NCBI GenBank assembly: GCA_946811185.2 | Contig: OX328103.1 | Coordinates: 2,418,001 to 2,482,000 of the forward strand | Origin: Hippopus hippopus | Taxonomy: Eukaryota; Mollusca; Bivalvia; Cardiida; Cardiidae | Direction: 5' to 3' | DNA: 64,000 bases | In this document: positions 1-9,380 of the stretch, in pieces | Layout: each line of letters starts with the position of its first letter | How positions within the stretch are numbered: the first letter of the stretch is position 1 | Translations under genes and position numbers: made by a program | The notes under the pieces: generated by a model | Database searches by the model: none | What the model saw: the letters and a program-made list of their open reading frames with translations, nothing else | What the model was told of the DNA's origin: nothing

Positions 1-90
1 CCAGTGTACATGATATATATGTTCGGTGCATATTATCCAGTCAGATCACGAGAAATTTCTTTGCGGTATAATAATGTGAGCTGCCGCCGG
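1..90 (+). repeat. Fragment related to the duplicated FUT8-like exon piece at 16.65 kb
   Basis: The first ~80 bases resemble 16660-16725 (shared blocks ATATATGTTCGG, GCATAT, TTTCTTTGCGGTAT). The copy at 16.65 kb leads into a decayed duplicate of the end of a FUT8-like exon, so this may be another remnant of the same duplicated unit, cut by the window edge. No intact exon is visible here. Confidence 0.4.
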
Positions 91-214
91 GATATGACTG
101 AAACTTGTAAAAACAGTTCCATTAATGCAGCTCAAAGATATAAAAAAAAAATCTATTCAAATTACAACCACAATGAAAAAAAGTGACGATAATGATAAAA
201 CTGGACGAACATGT

Positions 215-361
215 AACTGAATTATACCTCATTCAAAAAGGAATGCGTTGTTTAAGTTATTCTAACTGAATTATACCTCATTCAAAACGGAATGCTTTGT
301 TTAAGTTATTCTAACTGAATTATACCTCATTCAAAACGGAATGCGTTGTTTAAGTTATTCT
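215..361. repeat. 49-bp tandem repeat, three units
   Basis: Three head-to-tail units (215-263, 264-312, 313-361) each begin AACTGAATTATACCTCATTC and end AAGTTATTCT. They differ at only a few positions (for example GCGTTG versus GCTTTG), so the expansion looks recent. No coding potential is seen. Confidence 0.9.
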
Positions 362-900
362 AAGTAACGAAAAAAAAAAACCGCTTTTTTTGTATTCACA
401 CCAAACACAGGGACTTTTGCAAACGGCATAGTTCAAGGTCAGCATACCAAGAACGTGCAGTCTGATATCGGATCTATACAGAGCTCTAGTTTAGCTGAGC
501 CTTTGAAATAAGGTTTTATTTGACTTTTAACAAATTTTATTTCATTCTTTTTGGTAAGTTCATTGGGAAATAATGGTGTTTATGGCTTGAAAATTCACCG
601 TTTCGACCAGTGAAAGTTACCGATTTGATCGACTCAGTGGCACGGAACTACTTAGATTTCTGCAGGTATGTTTATAACTTCGCCTTTTCAAGCGCATCAG
701 ATCTTTTTTTCAGACAGCGGTTAAATCAAGTACTCTAAAAAGAATCCACCTTTTTCAGACGGTTATTAATCCTGTTAAGTTCAGGTTTACGAGTTTTTGC
801 TGATTTGTGTCACTTCGGATGTTAATAAATGGCGGACACTAACGAAACTGCTTTCTTTGTGAACTGATAAAATACATTCTCATTGTAATGCGGTCTTGTG

Positions 901-1150
901 TCTTATGTACGCCACGGGGAATTACCGAAAACCACTGTACTGGATTTTGATAAAAGTCAAAAAAAGAAACGGTGTTAGAAGCATGAAATGAATCGAATAC
1001 TTGTTATCTTTCGGTAAAAGATCAAAATTTATTTCATCTCGTGAACATCATACGGTACTATTTTCATTCGTGGCTCTACCACCCGTAAAAATTTGACCTA
1101 TGATATTCACACAATGAAATACATTTCGATCTTTCACTGATTAAAAAAAA
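901..1150 (-). repeat. Family G palindromic element, degenerate copy
   Basis: The segment carries the inverted arms ATTTATTTCATCTCGTGAAC and GAAATACATTTCGATCTTTC and, on the left, the reverse complement of the flank found at 33225-33265. It is an older copy, opposite in orientation, of the elements at about 33.0 and 51.7 kb. Confidence 0.6.
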
Positions 1151-1340
1151 AAGCATTTTCAGCCTAATACATCTCGCATCTGACATACATCTCACACATT
1201 TAACTACCAGAGTACCAAGAATGCTGAAAAAAATCAAAGGTCTGAAAGTCCTGAAAGGCGGTATTGTGCTTAGCTGTAAATTTGAAAGGTTTTGCAGTAA
1301 TGTGGTTAGATGAAAAATCAAGTTTATCAATTCTTATAGA

Positions 1341-1497
1341 AAATGACAGGTGGCATACCAAGACAGATTTTCCGAGTGCTGCTGTTGATCGGTTTTGTGT
1401 CCATTTTCACTTTTGGGCCTTATTCCGTGACCAGACAATTGAATTTGATATGGAAATATGGGGACGAAAAATCCGATGGAGACGGCCCAAAGACAAG
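1341..1497 (+). CDS. Candidate signal-anchor exon of the FUT8-like gene
   Basis: Behind an acceptor-like TTCTTATAG, an ATG at 1343 opens 51 codons plus two bases, followed by a donor (AAG then GTAACA). The peptide starts MTGGIPRQIF, then has a hydrophobic stretch of about 14 residues (VLLLIGFVSIF), then polar residues: the layout of a type II Golgi glycosyltransferase with a short cytosolic tail and signal anchor. It lies on the strand of, and upstream of, the FUT8-like catalytic exons, so it may be the first coding exon, with the retrotransposon in the intron between. The exons needed to join it to 15645 were not firmly identified; a 65-nt piece at 2246-2310 would fit its phase. It could instead belong to another gene. 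Confidence 0.45.
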
Positions 1498-1687
1498 GTA
1501 ACAATAAAAAAAATTAATCATTTAGTAACTGAGTGAGTGACTGGTGCCTAGGTCACTTTTGCTGGAGGCACCTTGCGGTCTAAAATACAAAATGTCAACC
1601 GCGAAAAACAAATTTTACAGGGCACACAGTCATAAACTTTAGATACTTTTTACAAATGCATTAAGCCCTCCTTTCATAGAGCATGGC

Positions 1688-1931
1688 TTAAGGGTTGAGT
1701 GCAGATTTTTGTGTTTTCATCGAGATATAAAATGCAGTTGCCTTATTACATGGCTTGACATAACGCCCTTTAAGGGTTGAGTGCAGATTTTTGTGTTTTC
1801 ATCGAGATATAAAATGCAATTGCCTTATTACATGGCAAATAACGCCCGAAGGGCGTTATGTCAAGCCATGTAATAAGGCAACTGCATTTTATATCTCGAT
1901 GAAAACACAAAAATCTGCACTCAACCCTTAT
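1688..1931. repeat. Compound direct plus inverted repeat (~80-bp units)
   Basis: Three units of about 80 bp: two direct copies (1690-1771 and 1772-1850, starting AAGGGTTGAGTGCAG) and one inverted copy (about 1852-1931). The second and third form a nearly perfect hairpin with centre CGCCCGAAGGGCG. The outer ends read TTAAGGGTTGAG and CTCAACCCTTA, as in a palindromic MITE with one duplicated arm. Confidence 0.8.
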
Positions 1932-2245
1932 AATTGCACTCGCTGTTCACTTGAATCAATTTTCGAAAATGATAGAGAGAAAAAATCACGGACAAATACG
2001 ACAGTATACAAGAGTTAATTTCTTTGGCGGATACTTGGTGGCACGGGCATGAATACACAATCTATTTTTAGCTTTGCAACATATTTTTCAGTCAAAGACG
2101 GCCATTTTGCCGACTTTGAAATCAATACTTTCGATGATTTATCACACAAAAAAGAAATTTCTTATACTGTCTATCAAAAATCCAATCAACTATCTAAACT
2201 CGAGGCTGAGCGGACGATATGTTTATTCGAGTGACCTTTTTTTAG

Positions 2246-2310
2246 ATATTTTGTTAAGAATAAGTGTAACATACCGTCGGCAGATCTGTTCTCGAACTCG
2301 AAGTCGAAGG
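2246..2310 (+). CDS. Possible small exon of the FUT8-like gene
   Basis: A pyrimidine-rich acceptor (CCTTTTTTTAG) precedes 65 bases and a GTATCT donor. The frame left by the candidate exon at 1341-1497 (two bases over) runs through it without a stop and gives a polar, Lys/Ser-rich peptide. Support is only phase and splice consensus; FUT8 N-terminal regions are poorly conserved, so homology cannot decide. Confidence 0.22.
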
Positions 2311-2399
2311 GTATCTACCTGTAGCCCATATAACACTATCCGAGTTTTCTTGCAAGCTATGAATGACGCCAACGTTTTGTAAACCACTTATTAGAATGT

Positions 2400-3265
2400 A
2401 AAAAACGGTGTCACAGCTGTTAATTCTTCAATTTTTTTTGTTTCCCAGTTCTAGGCTTGTTTTAAATATCATCCCTATCACGCCAACATTTTAAAATTCA
2501 GACACACTGCATTCACTTCTTCCGATCCTTTCTCCAACACCCCTAGCTGTAACTTCACTTTCTATCAAATCCACGATGAGTTTTATTCTGATAAATAGTC
2601 ATCTGTTAACCATCATTTTTTTAAACTCAATCCTCGCGATAAACAAACTTAGAACAACTCCGTCATGAAACAAGAAATCAACTTCATCTAAGCAAGAGGA
2701 AATTTTCTGTTTACACAGTGCACTGAATTTAACTAAGTGACCCTGGCTTCATAGAAATCGACCGCTGACGTACTGAATGATGTAACTGATGACATCAACC
2801 ATTCAATACTTGATTCACTTTTAGAACGGTGTATTTTTTATGAGTTTAGGGTTCAAATGAAGATCAATATTTATCAATTTCTCCAGGTTTATTCAGGAGT
2901 TTTCTTTTTTAAGTTTTTTTAAGAAAAAAAAAAAAATCAATCTTTCAGCATTTTACTGATTCAGCGATGGAACTCTAAAAATAGCACTATTTAAAGAGCT
3001 TGCATGAAATCTATAATTAGATATACACAACAACTTGGAAAAACCGAAAGTAGTCCAATTGCGTTCATCGAAAAATGGTATGACGGTTTTTTCGTAACAT
3101 GACCCGATTTCGACCAATCAAAAAACGATTGAACATAATGAGCGCAATTATTCATATGTAAATGGCGCCGTACGTTGTATTGATACAAAAAAACTACAAC
3201 TGCCGCAGTCACTGTCTGGCGTTACAGGCATGAGTGAATTTAGATAAAGTCGGCGGCAGCCTTAA
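2400..3265. other. Stretch with no recognised feature
   Basis: AT-rich sequence on the left flank of the LTR retrotransposon. I see no convincing exon, RNA gene or terminal inverted repeat. On the FUT8-like gene model it is intronic. Confidence 0.5.
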
Positions 3266-3269
3266 GGGG

Positions 3270-3517
3270 TAAAGTGAGTGGCCAAATATGCAACAAAAAA
3301 AAGGAAATGGGGAGTATTACCTGTCCTTATTGTGGTATCTGTTCTGTAACCGTGTGTTTTATTCTATCTAGGCGTTGTCTTCTATATGGAAGTAGTCTGG
3401 CAACGTCCGCACGGTTCGCCTGCTCTCAAGAGAGTGAATACTTCGCAGATGGGTCCCGGATGTCGGTTTTTCCCGCGAAAAAGGTTGCGAGTAGATATTT
3501 TTGCACACGTCACAACA
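3270..3517 (-). repeat. 3' LTR (248 bp)
   Basis: The 248 bp repeat at a constant offset of 9629 bp as the other LTR, with no difference found by eye. On the element's strand it starts TGTTGTGACG and ends CACTTTA. It contains a polyadenylation hexamer AATAAA (3358-3363 read on the minus strand). A GGGGGGAG purine run abuts it upstream (3518-3525), the expected place of the polypurine tract. Confidence 0.95.
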
Positions 3518-3528
3518 CTCCCCCCGAC
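3518..3528 (-). promoter_or_regulatory. Polypurine tract for plus-strand priming
   Basis: On the minus strand GTCGGGGGGAG directly precedes the 3' LTR start TGTTGTG. A purine run at exactly this position primes plus-strand DNA synthesis in LTR elements. Assigned from position and composition. Confidence 0.75.
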
Positions 3529-3627
3529 TTTCTTAAAATGGTTATAGTGGTATCCTCACTAAATGTACACTTACGGGATTTCCCTGGGACTGTCATCGGA
3601 ATATTCACTCAATGTCATTGGTTGTAT

Positions 3628-3930
3628 GGACTAAAAGCCCATTATTACATAAGACTAAAAGCCTTGTGTTTGATCTCTAAGCCCAGATTTAAGTTGCTGT
3701 GACAAACTATAAGCCTTGTCAAAAGTCCTTATGCAGAACTAAAAGCTCTGCTTTTACTAACTTGCTTAATGTCTAAAAATGTTTCTGAGTGTTCACTGAG
3801 TAATTGAAGTCTATGCAAAGCTAAAAGCCTTGCATTACACTAAATTATGATTGTCTGTTCATAAACAAAAGTTAGTCTCAGTGACTTTTGGTAGTCTTTA
3901 GAAATAAGTTAACAAAACTAAAAGCTTTGT
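3628..3930 (-). repeat. Cluster of six CUUYUAG-core hairpins in the 3' untranslated region
   Basis: Six short hairpins lie between the TatD stop and the 3' LTR: 3628-3640, 3651-3665, 3701-3720 (core CUUAUAG), 3733-3751, 3813-3835 and 3912-3930. On the sense strand each has arms of 5-10 bp closing on CU-UUU-AG. The arms differ in sequence but stay paired, often by G.U; for example GCAGAGCU pairs with AGUUCUGC, and AUGCAAGGCU with AGCUUUGCAU. They belong to the set of about 30 such hairpins in this element. Confidence 0.8.
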
Positions 3931-4067
3931 CTAATTTTTTAGGTAACCCGACAGTATATGATTTTCACACAGCCATTTAACCAATTTCCCTGGGCAACTA
4001 ACCAGTACTAGAGCTTATTTTACTGAAGTGGAGCATGGCTTGAGGCCAGTACTCCACGATTCTGCCA

Positions 4068-5939
4068 TTACTCGTTCCAATACAGGTTGCGTGCATTTGT
4101 TGTTGTAATCTGAAGCACCTTGGTTACAGAAAGGCTTCGGTGACGAGCCATATGTCTTGCCACAGTGTACAGTTGACCTGGTGAAGATACACGATGTCTT
4201 CCAACAGTGAAATATGGTGCGTCGGACTCTAACAGTAAATGGTCCTCTCCCAGCATCTTAAGCGCATCAATTTGATCTGGTCTAAAAGACTTAATCTTGT
4301 TTGTGAAGCCGAAAAAGGTGTTGGGGAAAGCTTGTAACCATCTTTCAACAACACAACAGTTTCCCGTAAAACAATGTAAGTGGATACGATGAGCAGGCTT
4401 GACATGTTTACGTACAAAAAGTAGTAATTGCAGGAAGGCTTCTGTTCCACAATCTCCATCCATCCCCCTACAGTGCAATACAAGAACGTGTTTATCCTGT
4501 AGCAATGGCAGAACTTTTTCCAGTAGTATCAGCTGGCTAGACCAATCCCTCACCGGTTCTGTTCTATCCAATCCTACTTCCCCCAGAGCACAAACACGTG
4601 GATGCTGGATTAAAGATGTAAAACACCTGATGGCTTCATCCATCTTGCGAACTGGGAAAGAAGCATGTCTTGGATGAAGGCCCACCGCAACCTTCATTTC
4701 TGGCTTAATCTCTAGAAGAGATTGAGGCGTTGGAAAGGTATTGGGATCACAGTAGACTGCTACGGTTCCAACAAGGGTAATCTGCTCGTCCGGGTCCACT
4801 GGAATAGCCTGTAGGATATCCTGCAAAGAACCTTTACCAGAGATGCCTAATTTGTTTAGAGTACGGTCAAGGTGAAAATGAGAGTCTATAGCAGCAGGAT
4901 ATCGAGAAGTTTGACCTACGTTGCACTCATCAGTTGACTCTCCAAAATTTGTCTTCCAGTACTCTCTTTCTTCCTGGTTCAAGACAGCCACTATCAAAAG
5001 AAGCACCTTCCAGTGGACCAGAACACCTGGAGAGTTGGCTCCAGCCAAATCGAAGACCTCTGGTTGCTTGGCTTTCAGATGCTTGCACATACCAATCATG
5101 GCATTCCGTTGTACCTCTGAAACCTCACAGTGCTCTACAGTGTCTAAAAGACGCTGAATCCTTAGAAAGGATAGTAGGTCCTCCAAGGTGGCTGGTTTCC
5201 CAAGTAACCATCTTGCAGCTTGCTCCAAGGCTTTAACCCTGCGTGTATTCACATGCTGATCATTGTAAGGAAGCCCCTCATGGAATATCCCAGGAATGTG
5301 CTCCCTAAAGGCGTGCGGTTTCATAAAACGGGTTTCCGAGGAAGCACATCCTGGAACACTGCATGCTCGCACTTTTGTAGCCTTTTTCCTGATTTTGCTT
5401 CTTTCTTCTCGGGCTTGTTGTACTGTTTTTTCTGTCCATTGTTTTTTCCTTATTTGAGGAGAAGGGTCTTTCAATGGTCTTTTCTTCTCTGTATAACAGC
5501 CAACATTCCTTACATGGACTTGAATACCCGCAGGTCCAGCTGACGTGACTGTACGCTGTCGGTTACCTTTTCCTGGCTTAGAGATCTTTTCTTTGGTAGT
5601 TTCCGTCGGGGTATTTTTGGTCTTTTTACCCTCCGCACTAGCAGGACTAGAAGCCGCCGCCAGCCTTTGGGATCTTCTGGGACTAAAAGTCCCTTCTGCC
5701 TCTACTCTAACATCCGGACACGGTGTGCTGGGTTGACCATGCGCACTCTCTGTAGGCTCATACGCCTCATTTCTGTCTTGCGGTTCCGGAGAGTAGAGCA
5801 GCTGTTCTGCCTGCACATCCGTGATGTCATCCACGAAGAAGGATACCAAACTAGAAGTCTGATCCCCCTCCCGCCTGGGCAGGCCTTCTACGGTGAAGTC
5901 ACCGCTCAAGAGTTTATTCACCTCTGATAAGTCTGACAT
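4068..5939 (-). CDS. TatD-type nuclease ORF carried by the retrotransposon
   Basis: 623 codons from ATG 5939. Residues 1-190 are low-complexity: an acidic start, then Ser/Pro/Lys-rich basic sequence likely disordered and nucleic-acid binding. C193, C198, H209 and H214 form a C2H2-like zinc-finger pattern. Residues ~348-623 match TatD metal-dependent nucleases: HFH (354-356), GLHPRH (420-425), GEVGLD (453-458; E454), LHCRG (488-492; H489), HLHCFTG (520-526; H522), ESDAPY (571-576; D573). All expected metal ligands are present, so the domain looks catalytically competent. TatD enzymes are DNases; TATDN2-like copies are common in invertebrate genomes. It occupies the env position, in the pol frame, 30 nt after the integrase stop. 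How it is expressed (readthrough, splicing, reinitiation) is unknown. Confidence 0.92.
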   Translation of the reverse strand: MSDLSEVNKLLSGDFTVEGLPRREGDQTSSLVSFFVDDITDVQAEQLLYSPEPQDRNEAYEPTESAHGQPSTPCPDVRVEAEGTFSPRRSQRLAAASSPASAEGKKTKNTPTETTKEKISKPGKGNRQRTVTSAGPAGIQVHVRNVGCYTEKKRPLKDPSPQIRKKQWTEKTVQQAREERSKIRKKATKVRACSVPGCASSETRFMKPHAFREHIPGIFHEGLPYNDQHVNTRRVKALEQAARWLLGKPATLEDLLSFLRIQRLLDTVEHCEVSEVQRNAMIGMCKHLKAKQPEVFDLAGANSPGVLVHWKVLLLIVAVLNQEEREYWKTNFGESTDECNVGQTSRYPAAIDSHFHLDRTLNKLGISGKGSLQDILQAIPVDPDEQITLVGTVAVYCDPNTFPTPQSLLEIKPEMKVAVGLHPRHASFPVRKMDEAIRCFTSLIQHPRVCALGEVGLDRTEPVRDWSSQLILLEKVLPLLQDKHVLVLHCRGMDGDCGTEAFLQLLLFVRKHVKPAHRIHLHCFTGNCCVVERWLQAFPNTFFGFTNKIKSFRPDQIDALKMLGEDHLLLESDAPYFTVGRHRVSSPGQLYTVARHMARHRSLSVTKVLQITTTNARNLYWNE

Positions 5940-5969
5940 CTTGAAATCTAAAATGGAGTATAAACATTC

Positions 5970-6794
5970 TTAATACTCTACCCTGGTTTCATTTATCTTA
6001 CAGTTTTCACACTTATATTTGTCAATTTGCAAGGAGTCTGAAATGCTTATATTTACACATGACCCATGATACCATTCATAGCAAAAGTCACACTGTATCA
6101 TGAACCTGCCTTTCCAAGGCTCACGACAAATACAATAAAGAGTATCATCATCAACAGGGGGCATTATTTGGTCGTCTGCTGACTCCTTGTATTTTTTGAT
6201 CCAAGCAGGTAAGTTACGATCCCTGCAAGGCATCATTCTATCATGGTTTACGACAAATATAGACTTATTTAATTTCACTCTATAAATGTAAGGTGACAGT
6301 TTCTTTATGATAATTGCCGGGCCCTTCCACGGTGAACATAATTTTCTGCACTTACCCTTAATGACAGCGGTATCTAAAAGATACACAATGTCACCCTCGG
6401 CATAAGGTCTTAATAAGATCTTGAGATCATAATTTCTTTTCATTCGCTTTGAGGAACATTTCAGGTTTGCTCTTGCTGTATCGTGAGCGATTTGTAAATT
6501 TCTTTCAAGATCTGCTACATACTCACAATAGTCTTTTGATTGGATTTTTTGATTTGCAAACATTAATTGTGCTGGAGTATTAACTTCTCTCCCCAACATT
6601 AATTTGTTTGGAGTGAACCCAGTACTTCTATTCACTGATGCCCTCATAGCCATTGCTATTTGTTGGATGTATTGATCCCACTTACCTTGTTTTCTCCCCA
6701 AGAAACACCTGACAGCATCCAACAAGGTACGGTTGAATCTCTCAACCTGACCGTTGGCCGAAGGCCGATACGGAGTAGTCCTTGCCTTGTGGAT
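5970..6794 (-). CDS. Integrase C-terminal part with PHD finger
   Basis: In-frame continuation of integrase after a TAG at 6795-6797. It starts with the third catalytic residue context (NGQVERF, Glu about 18 codons in), then the usual post-catalytic stretch (NKLMLGREVNTPAQ) and a GPF/Y-like region (CSPWKGPAIIIKKL). The last ~55 residues form a C4HC3 PHD finger: CIC, CDFC, WYHGSC, CENC. PHD fingers read histone H3 tails, so this may steer integration to marked chromatin, as chromodomains do in chromoviruses. The segment ends at TAA 5970-5972. No start codon of its own is needed if made as part of pol. Confidence is high for the domains, low for function of this copy. Confidence 0.88.
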   Translation of the reverse strand: MHKARTTPYRPSANGQVERFNRTLLDAVRCFLGRKQGKWDQYIQQIAMAMRASVNRSTGFTPNKLMLGREVNTPAQLMFANQKIQSKDYCEYVADLERNLQIAHDTARANLKCSSKRMKRNYDLKILLRPYAEGDIVYLLDTAVIKGKCRKLCSPWKGPAIIIKKLSPYIYRVKLNKSIFVVNHDRMMPCRDRNLPAWIKKYKESADDQIMPPVDDDTLYCICREPWKGRFMIQCDFCYEWYHGSCVNISISDSLQIDKYKCENCKINETRVEY

Positions 6795-7661
6795 CTATAA
6801 GCTCTTACAAAGGGACTCAAACAACTTACCATCAAAATTTCTTCCCTGATCAGATAGAATCTGGAAAGGGAACCCCATTCGCGAAAAGAAGTTATCTACT
6901 GCAGCTTTTGCAGTTTCTTCAGCCCGCTGAGATGGTAATGGGATACATTCCACCCATTTTGTAAATTGGTCCACCATCATTAAACAATGTTCATTGCCAT
7001 TTTTTGTTTTTGGTAATAGGCCTATAAAATCAATATGAACCCTTTCCATAGGTGCACCGGCCTGAAATTCTGTAAGGGGAACTTTGCCATATTGTTTGTT
7101 TTTCTTGTTTTTGTTACACACATTACATGTGAGAACATAATTTTCAATGTCCCGAGTCATATGAAACCAGTAGAACTTTTCTTTAAGTTTTTGTTTAGTC
7201 CTTGCTACTCCCTGATGACCGGATGATGGAATATCATGATGCAGGGACATAGCAGATTCTTTGAGGCTTTCAGGAATCACTAAAAGCGAATCCCCACCTG
7301 CCTTCTCCTTTTCATCATACTTAAACAATACTCCATTTCTGAGATGATACCTCTCCTTATTTAACCAGTGGTTCTTCTCTTCGACGCTAGCTAAGAAGAG
7401 ATCCTTCTCACTTGGTTGCTTGTTGTGTTCTAGCCACGCTAAAAGCATGCCTAGTTTCTTGTCGCTTTGTTGTGCTTCCCTTATGTCGTTATTCGAGTAA
7501 CCCCAGGTATGTGGTTCGTCAACCCCATTACGAGCACTAGAAGTGCTTGTTTGTACATTGCAACATGAAATGTGATGACCAAAGTCTTCCCGAGATGCAA
7601 CAATGTCAAAATGGGCCTGTGACCCCCCCAAACCTTGGATATTGCCCGAGACCATGAGATC
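6795..7661 (-). CDS. Integrase N-terminal and core region
   Basis: Open in the pol frame after the TAA at 7662; first ATG at 7655. Counted from it, a linker is followed by an HHCC zinc-binding motif (H140, H147, C177, C180) and the DDE core: D209 in VHIDFIG and D269 in ILSDQGRNF. The frame stops at TAG 6795-6797, just before the third catalytic residue, which lies in the next open segment. The integrase of this copy is therefore split inside its catalytic domain. The domain normally cuts the cDNA 3' ends and joins them to target DNA. Confidence 0.9.
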   Translation of the reverse strand, partial: DLMVSGNIQGLGGSQAHFDIVASREDFGHHISCCNVQTSTSSARNGVDEPHTWGYSNNDIREAQQSDKKLGMLLAWLEHNKQPSEKDLFLASVEEKNHWLNKERYHLRNGVLFKYDEKEKAGGDSLLVIPESLKESAMSLHHDIPSSGHQGVARTKQKLKEKFYWFHMTRDIENYVLTCNVCNKNKKNKQYGKVPLTEFQAGAPMERVHIDFIGLLPKTKNGNEHCLMMVDQFTKWVECIPLPSQRAEETAKAAVDNFFSRMGFPFQILSDQGRNFDGKLFESLCKSL

Positions 7662-9380
7662 TTAAAGATCTCCCTGACCCCCTTGCTCTACCCTTGGGGC
7701 CTCTTTAGCGATTTTATTAATTCCCACTGAACTTGGTTTAACTTTTTGGGCATCTGCCTCTTTATGGTGCACCCCCTGGGGAGTTGCCTCCCTTACGCGC
7801 TTTGCTAAACCTACTGCCTCATCGATGTCTTTGCAAAATCTTGCCCATTGTCGATGTGCCCTTGAGCAGTAGTGGCAACCTCCACATGGCAGATCTTCAG
7901 GCTTAATGCCAGCTACATAATCAGAACACGGACTTAAAGGATCTGGGATCCTTGAGAGTGCATCCGCATTTCCATGTCTGATTCCCGCACGGTGTTTTAC
8001 TACCATATGGTATTGAGATAGTTCCTCAATCCATCTAGCTAGCTGGCCTTGCGGTTCTTTAAACCGCAATAACCAAGTAAGACTGGAGTGGTCTGTACGT
8101 ACAGTAAAGATATTACCTAAAAGGTAGTATCGAAACTGTCTTGTAAATCTAACTATAGCGAGAAGCTCCTTTCTGGTAGTGCAGTAGTTCTTTTGCTCTG
8201 GTGTTAGAGAGAAACTGCTATAAGCAATGACTCTCTCTGCACCATTTTGAACTTGAATAAGTTCAGCACCTATGGCGACATTGGATGCATCTACATCCAA
8301 GATAAATTGGTCTGTTGTGTTAGGCATTGCTAACACTGGTGGGCTTGTCAATGCTGCTTTTAAAGATTCAAAGGACTTTTTCTCCCTTTCTCCCCAAACA
8401 AAAGGACAACCCCCTGTCAGTTTGTACAAGGGTTGGGCTAACTCTGCAAAATTCTTGACAAATAATCTGTGATAATTTGCCAGCCCAAGGAACCTTTCTA
8501 CATCTTTTGCAGAAATTGGCTCAGGCCAATTTCTGACCGTTTCTGTGTCCTTCTGTGTCATTGAGAGGGAATCACCATTGACATTTCTCCCCAGAAATTC
8601 CACTTCTGGTTGAAAGAAAACACATTTTCTTGGCTTTAATTTCATGCCATGTACTCTGAATCTTTGCAAGACATCACACAAATTTCTTATGTGATCTTCA
8701 AATGTTTTCCCCATGACCAAGATATCATCCAAAAATGCTAGAACAACTTTCCATGTCAGACTTTTTAGAATGAAATTCACTACCCTTGAAAATGTTGCTG
8801 GAGCATTTGTTAGACCAAAACCCATTCTAATATGCTCAAACAACCCAAATTTTGTTAAAAATGCTGTCTTTTTACGGTCTTCTGGCTTGACACGAACTTG
8901 CCAGTATGCGGAATTTGCATCCAGTTTAGAAAACCAGACATTCCCAGCCAACGTATCTAAACAATCTTCGACCAAAGGTAATGGAAATTTATCTTTTACA
9001 GTAACCTCATTCAAGGCTCTATAATCAATACACCAGCGAACTGATCCGTCTCTTTTTCTTATGAGAACGGGAGACGAAGCCCATTTTGAACATGATTCTT
9101 GAATGACACCAGCATCTATCATCTTTTTGAGGTGAGCTTCCTCTTCATTGACGAAGCATGCTGGTGTTCTGCGCAATTTTTGCTTAATTGGCTTCGCATC
9201 TCCAGTGTTTATAGCATGTTCTATTGCCGTAAAGTTGCCTAAATCAAAATCATTTTCAGCAAAGACATCAGAGTAATCCCTTAGGATCCGTGCAAAATGT
9301 CCCGCCTGACTGGAATTTAAGTGTGATTTTGATGCTTCAAATACACTTTGCAAATGTTTTGGCAAATTTGTTGTCTGATC
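7662..9380 (-). CDS. Reverse transcriptase and RNase H
   Basis: Open in the same frame as protease, after the TAA at 9381-9383. About 570 codons. RT motifs: KLDANSAYWQ near residues 147-156, GLTNAPATF near 184-192 and the polymerase box FLDD at about 211-214. RNase H covers ~355-473 with D357, E400, D425 and D468 (LDVDAS, RKELLA, RTDHSSL, GNADALSR). A Cys/His cluster (CGGCHYC) follows in the tail. It copies element RNA into cDNA in the Gag particle. No ATG begins the segment, so synthesis probably depends on upstream translation. It ends at TAA 7662-7664. Confidence 0.95.
   Translation of the reverse strand, partial: DQTTNLPKHLQSVFEASKSHLNSSQAGHFARILRDYSDVFAENDFDLGNFTAIEHAINTGDAKPIKQKLRRTPACFVNEEEAHLKKMIDAGVIQESCSKWASSPVLIRKRDGSVRWCIDYRALNEVTVKDKFPLPLVEDCLDTLAGNVWFSKLDANSAYWQVRVKPEDRKKTAFLTKFGLFEHIRMGFGLTNAPATFSRVVNFILKSLTWKVVLAFLDDILVMGKTFEDHIRNLCDVLQRFRVHGMKLKPRKCVFFQPEVEFLGRNVNGDSLSMTQKDTETVRNWPEPISAKDVERFLGLANYHRLFVKNFAELAQPLYKLTGGCPFVWGEREKKSFESLKAALTSPPVLAMPNTTDQFILDVDASNVAIGAELIQVQNGAERVIAYSSFSLTPEQKNYCTTRKELLAIVRFTRQFRYYLLGNIFTVRTDHSSLTWLLRFKEPQGQLARWIEELSQYHMVVKHRAGIRHGNADALSRIPDPLSPCSDYVAGIKPEDLPCGGCHYCSRAHRQWARFCKDIDEAVGLAKRVREATPQGVHHKEADAQKVKPSSVGINKIAKEAPRVEQGGQGDL

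Noticed and set aside
2049..2234. Second exon candidate (KDGHFADFEINTFDD frame) for the FUT8-like gene
   Set aside because: There is an acceptor-like ATTTTTCAG, but the open frame does not match the phase left by the exon at 1341-1497 and no donor is evident before the stop.
3274..3702. 142-codon + strand ORF over the left LTR
   Set aside because: It runs antisense through the LTR and 3' UTR of the retrotransposon; the same peptide recurs in the other LTR (12825-13175).
4399..5927. Several + strand ORFs of 78-107 codons
   Set aside because: Shadows of the TatD ORF on the opposite strand.
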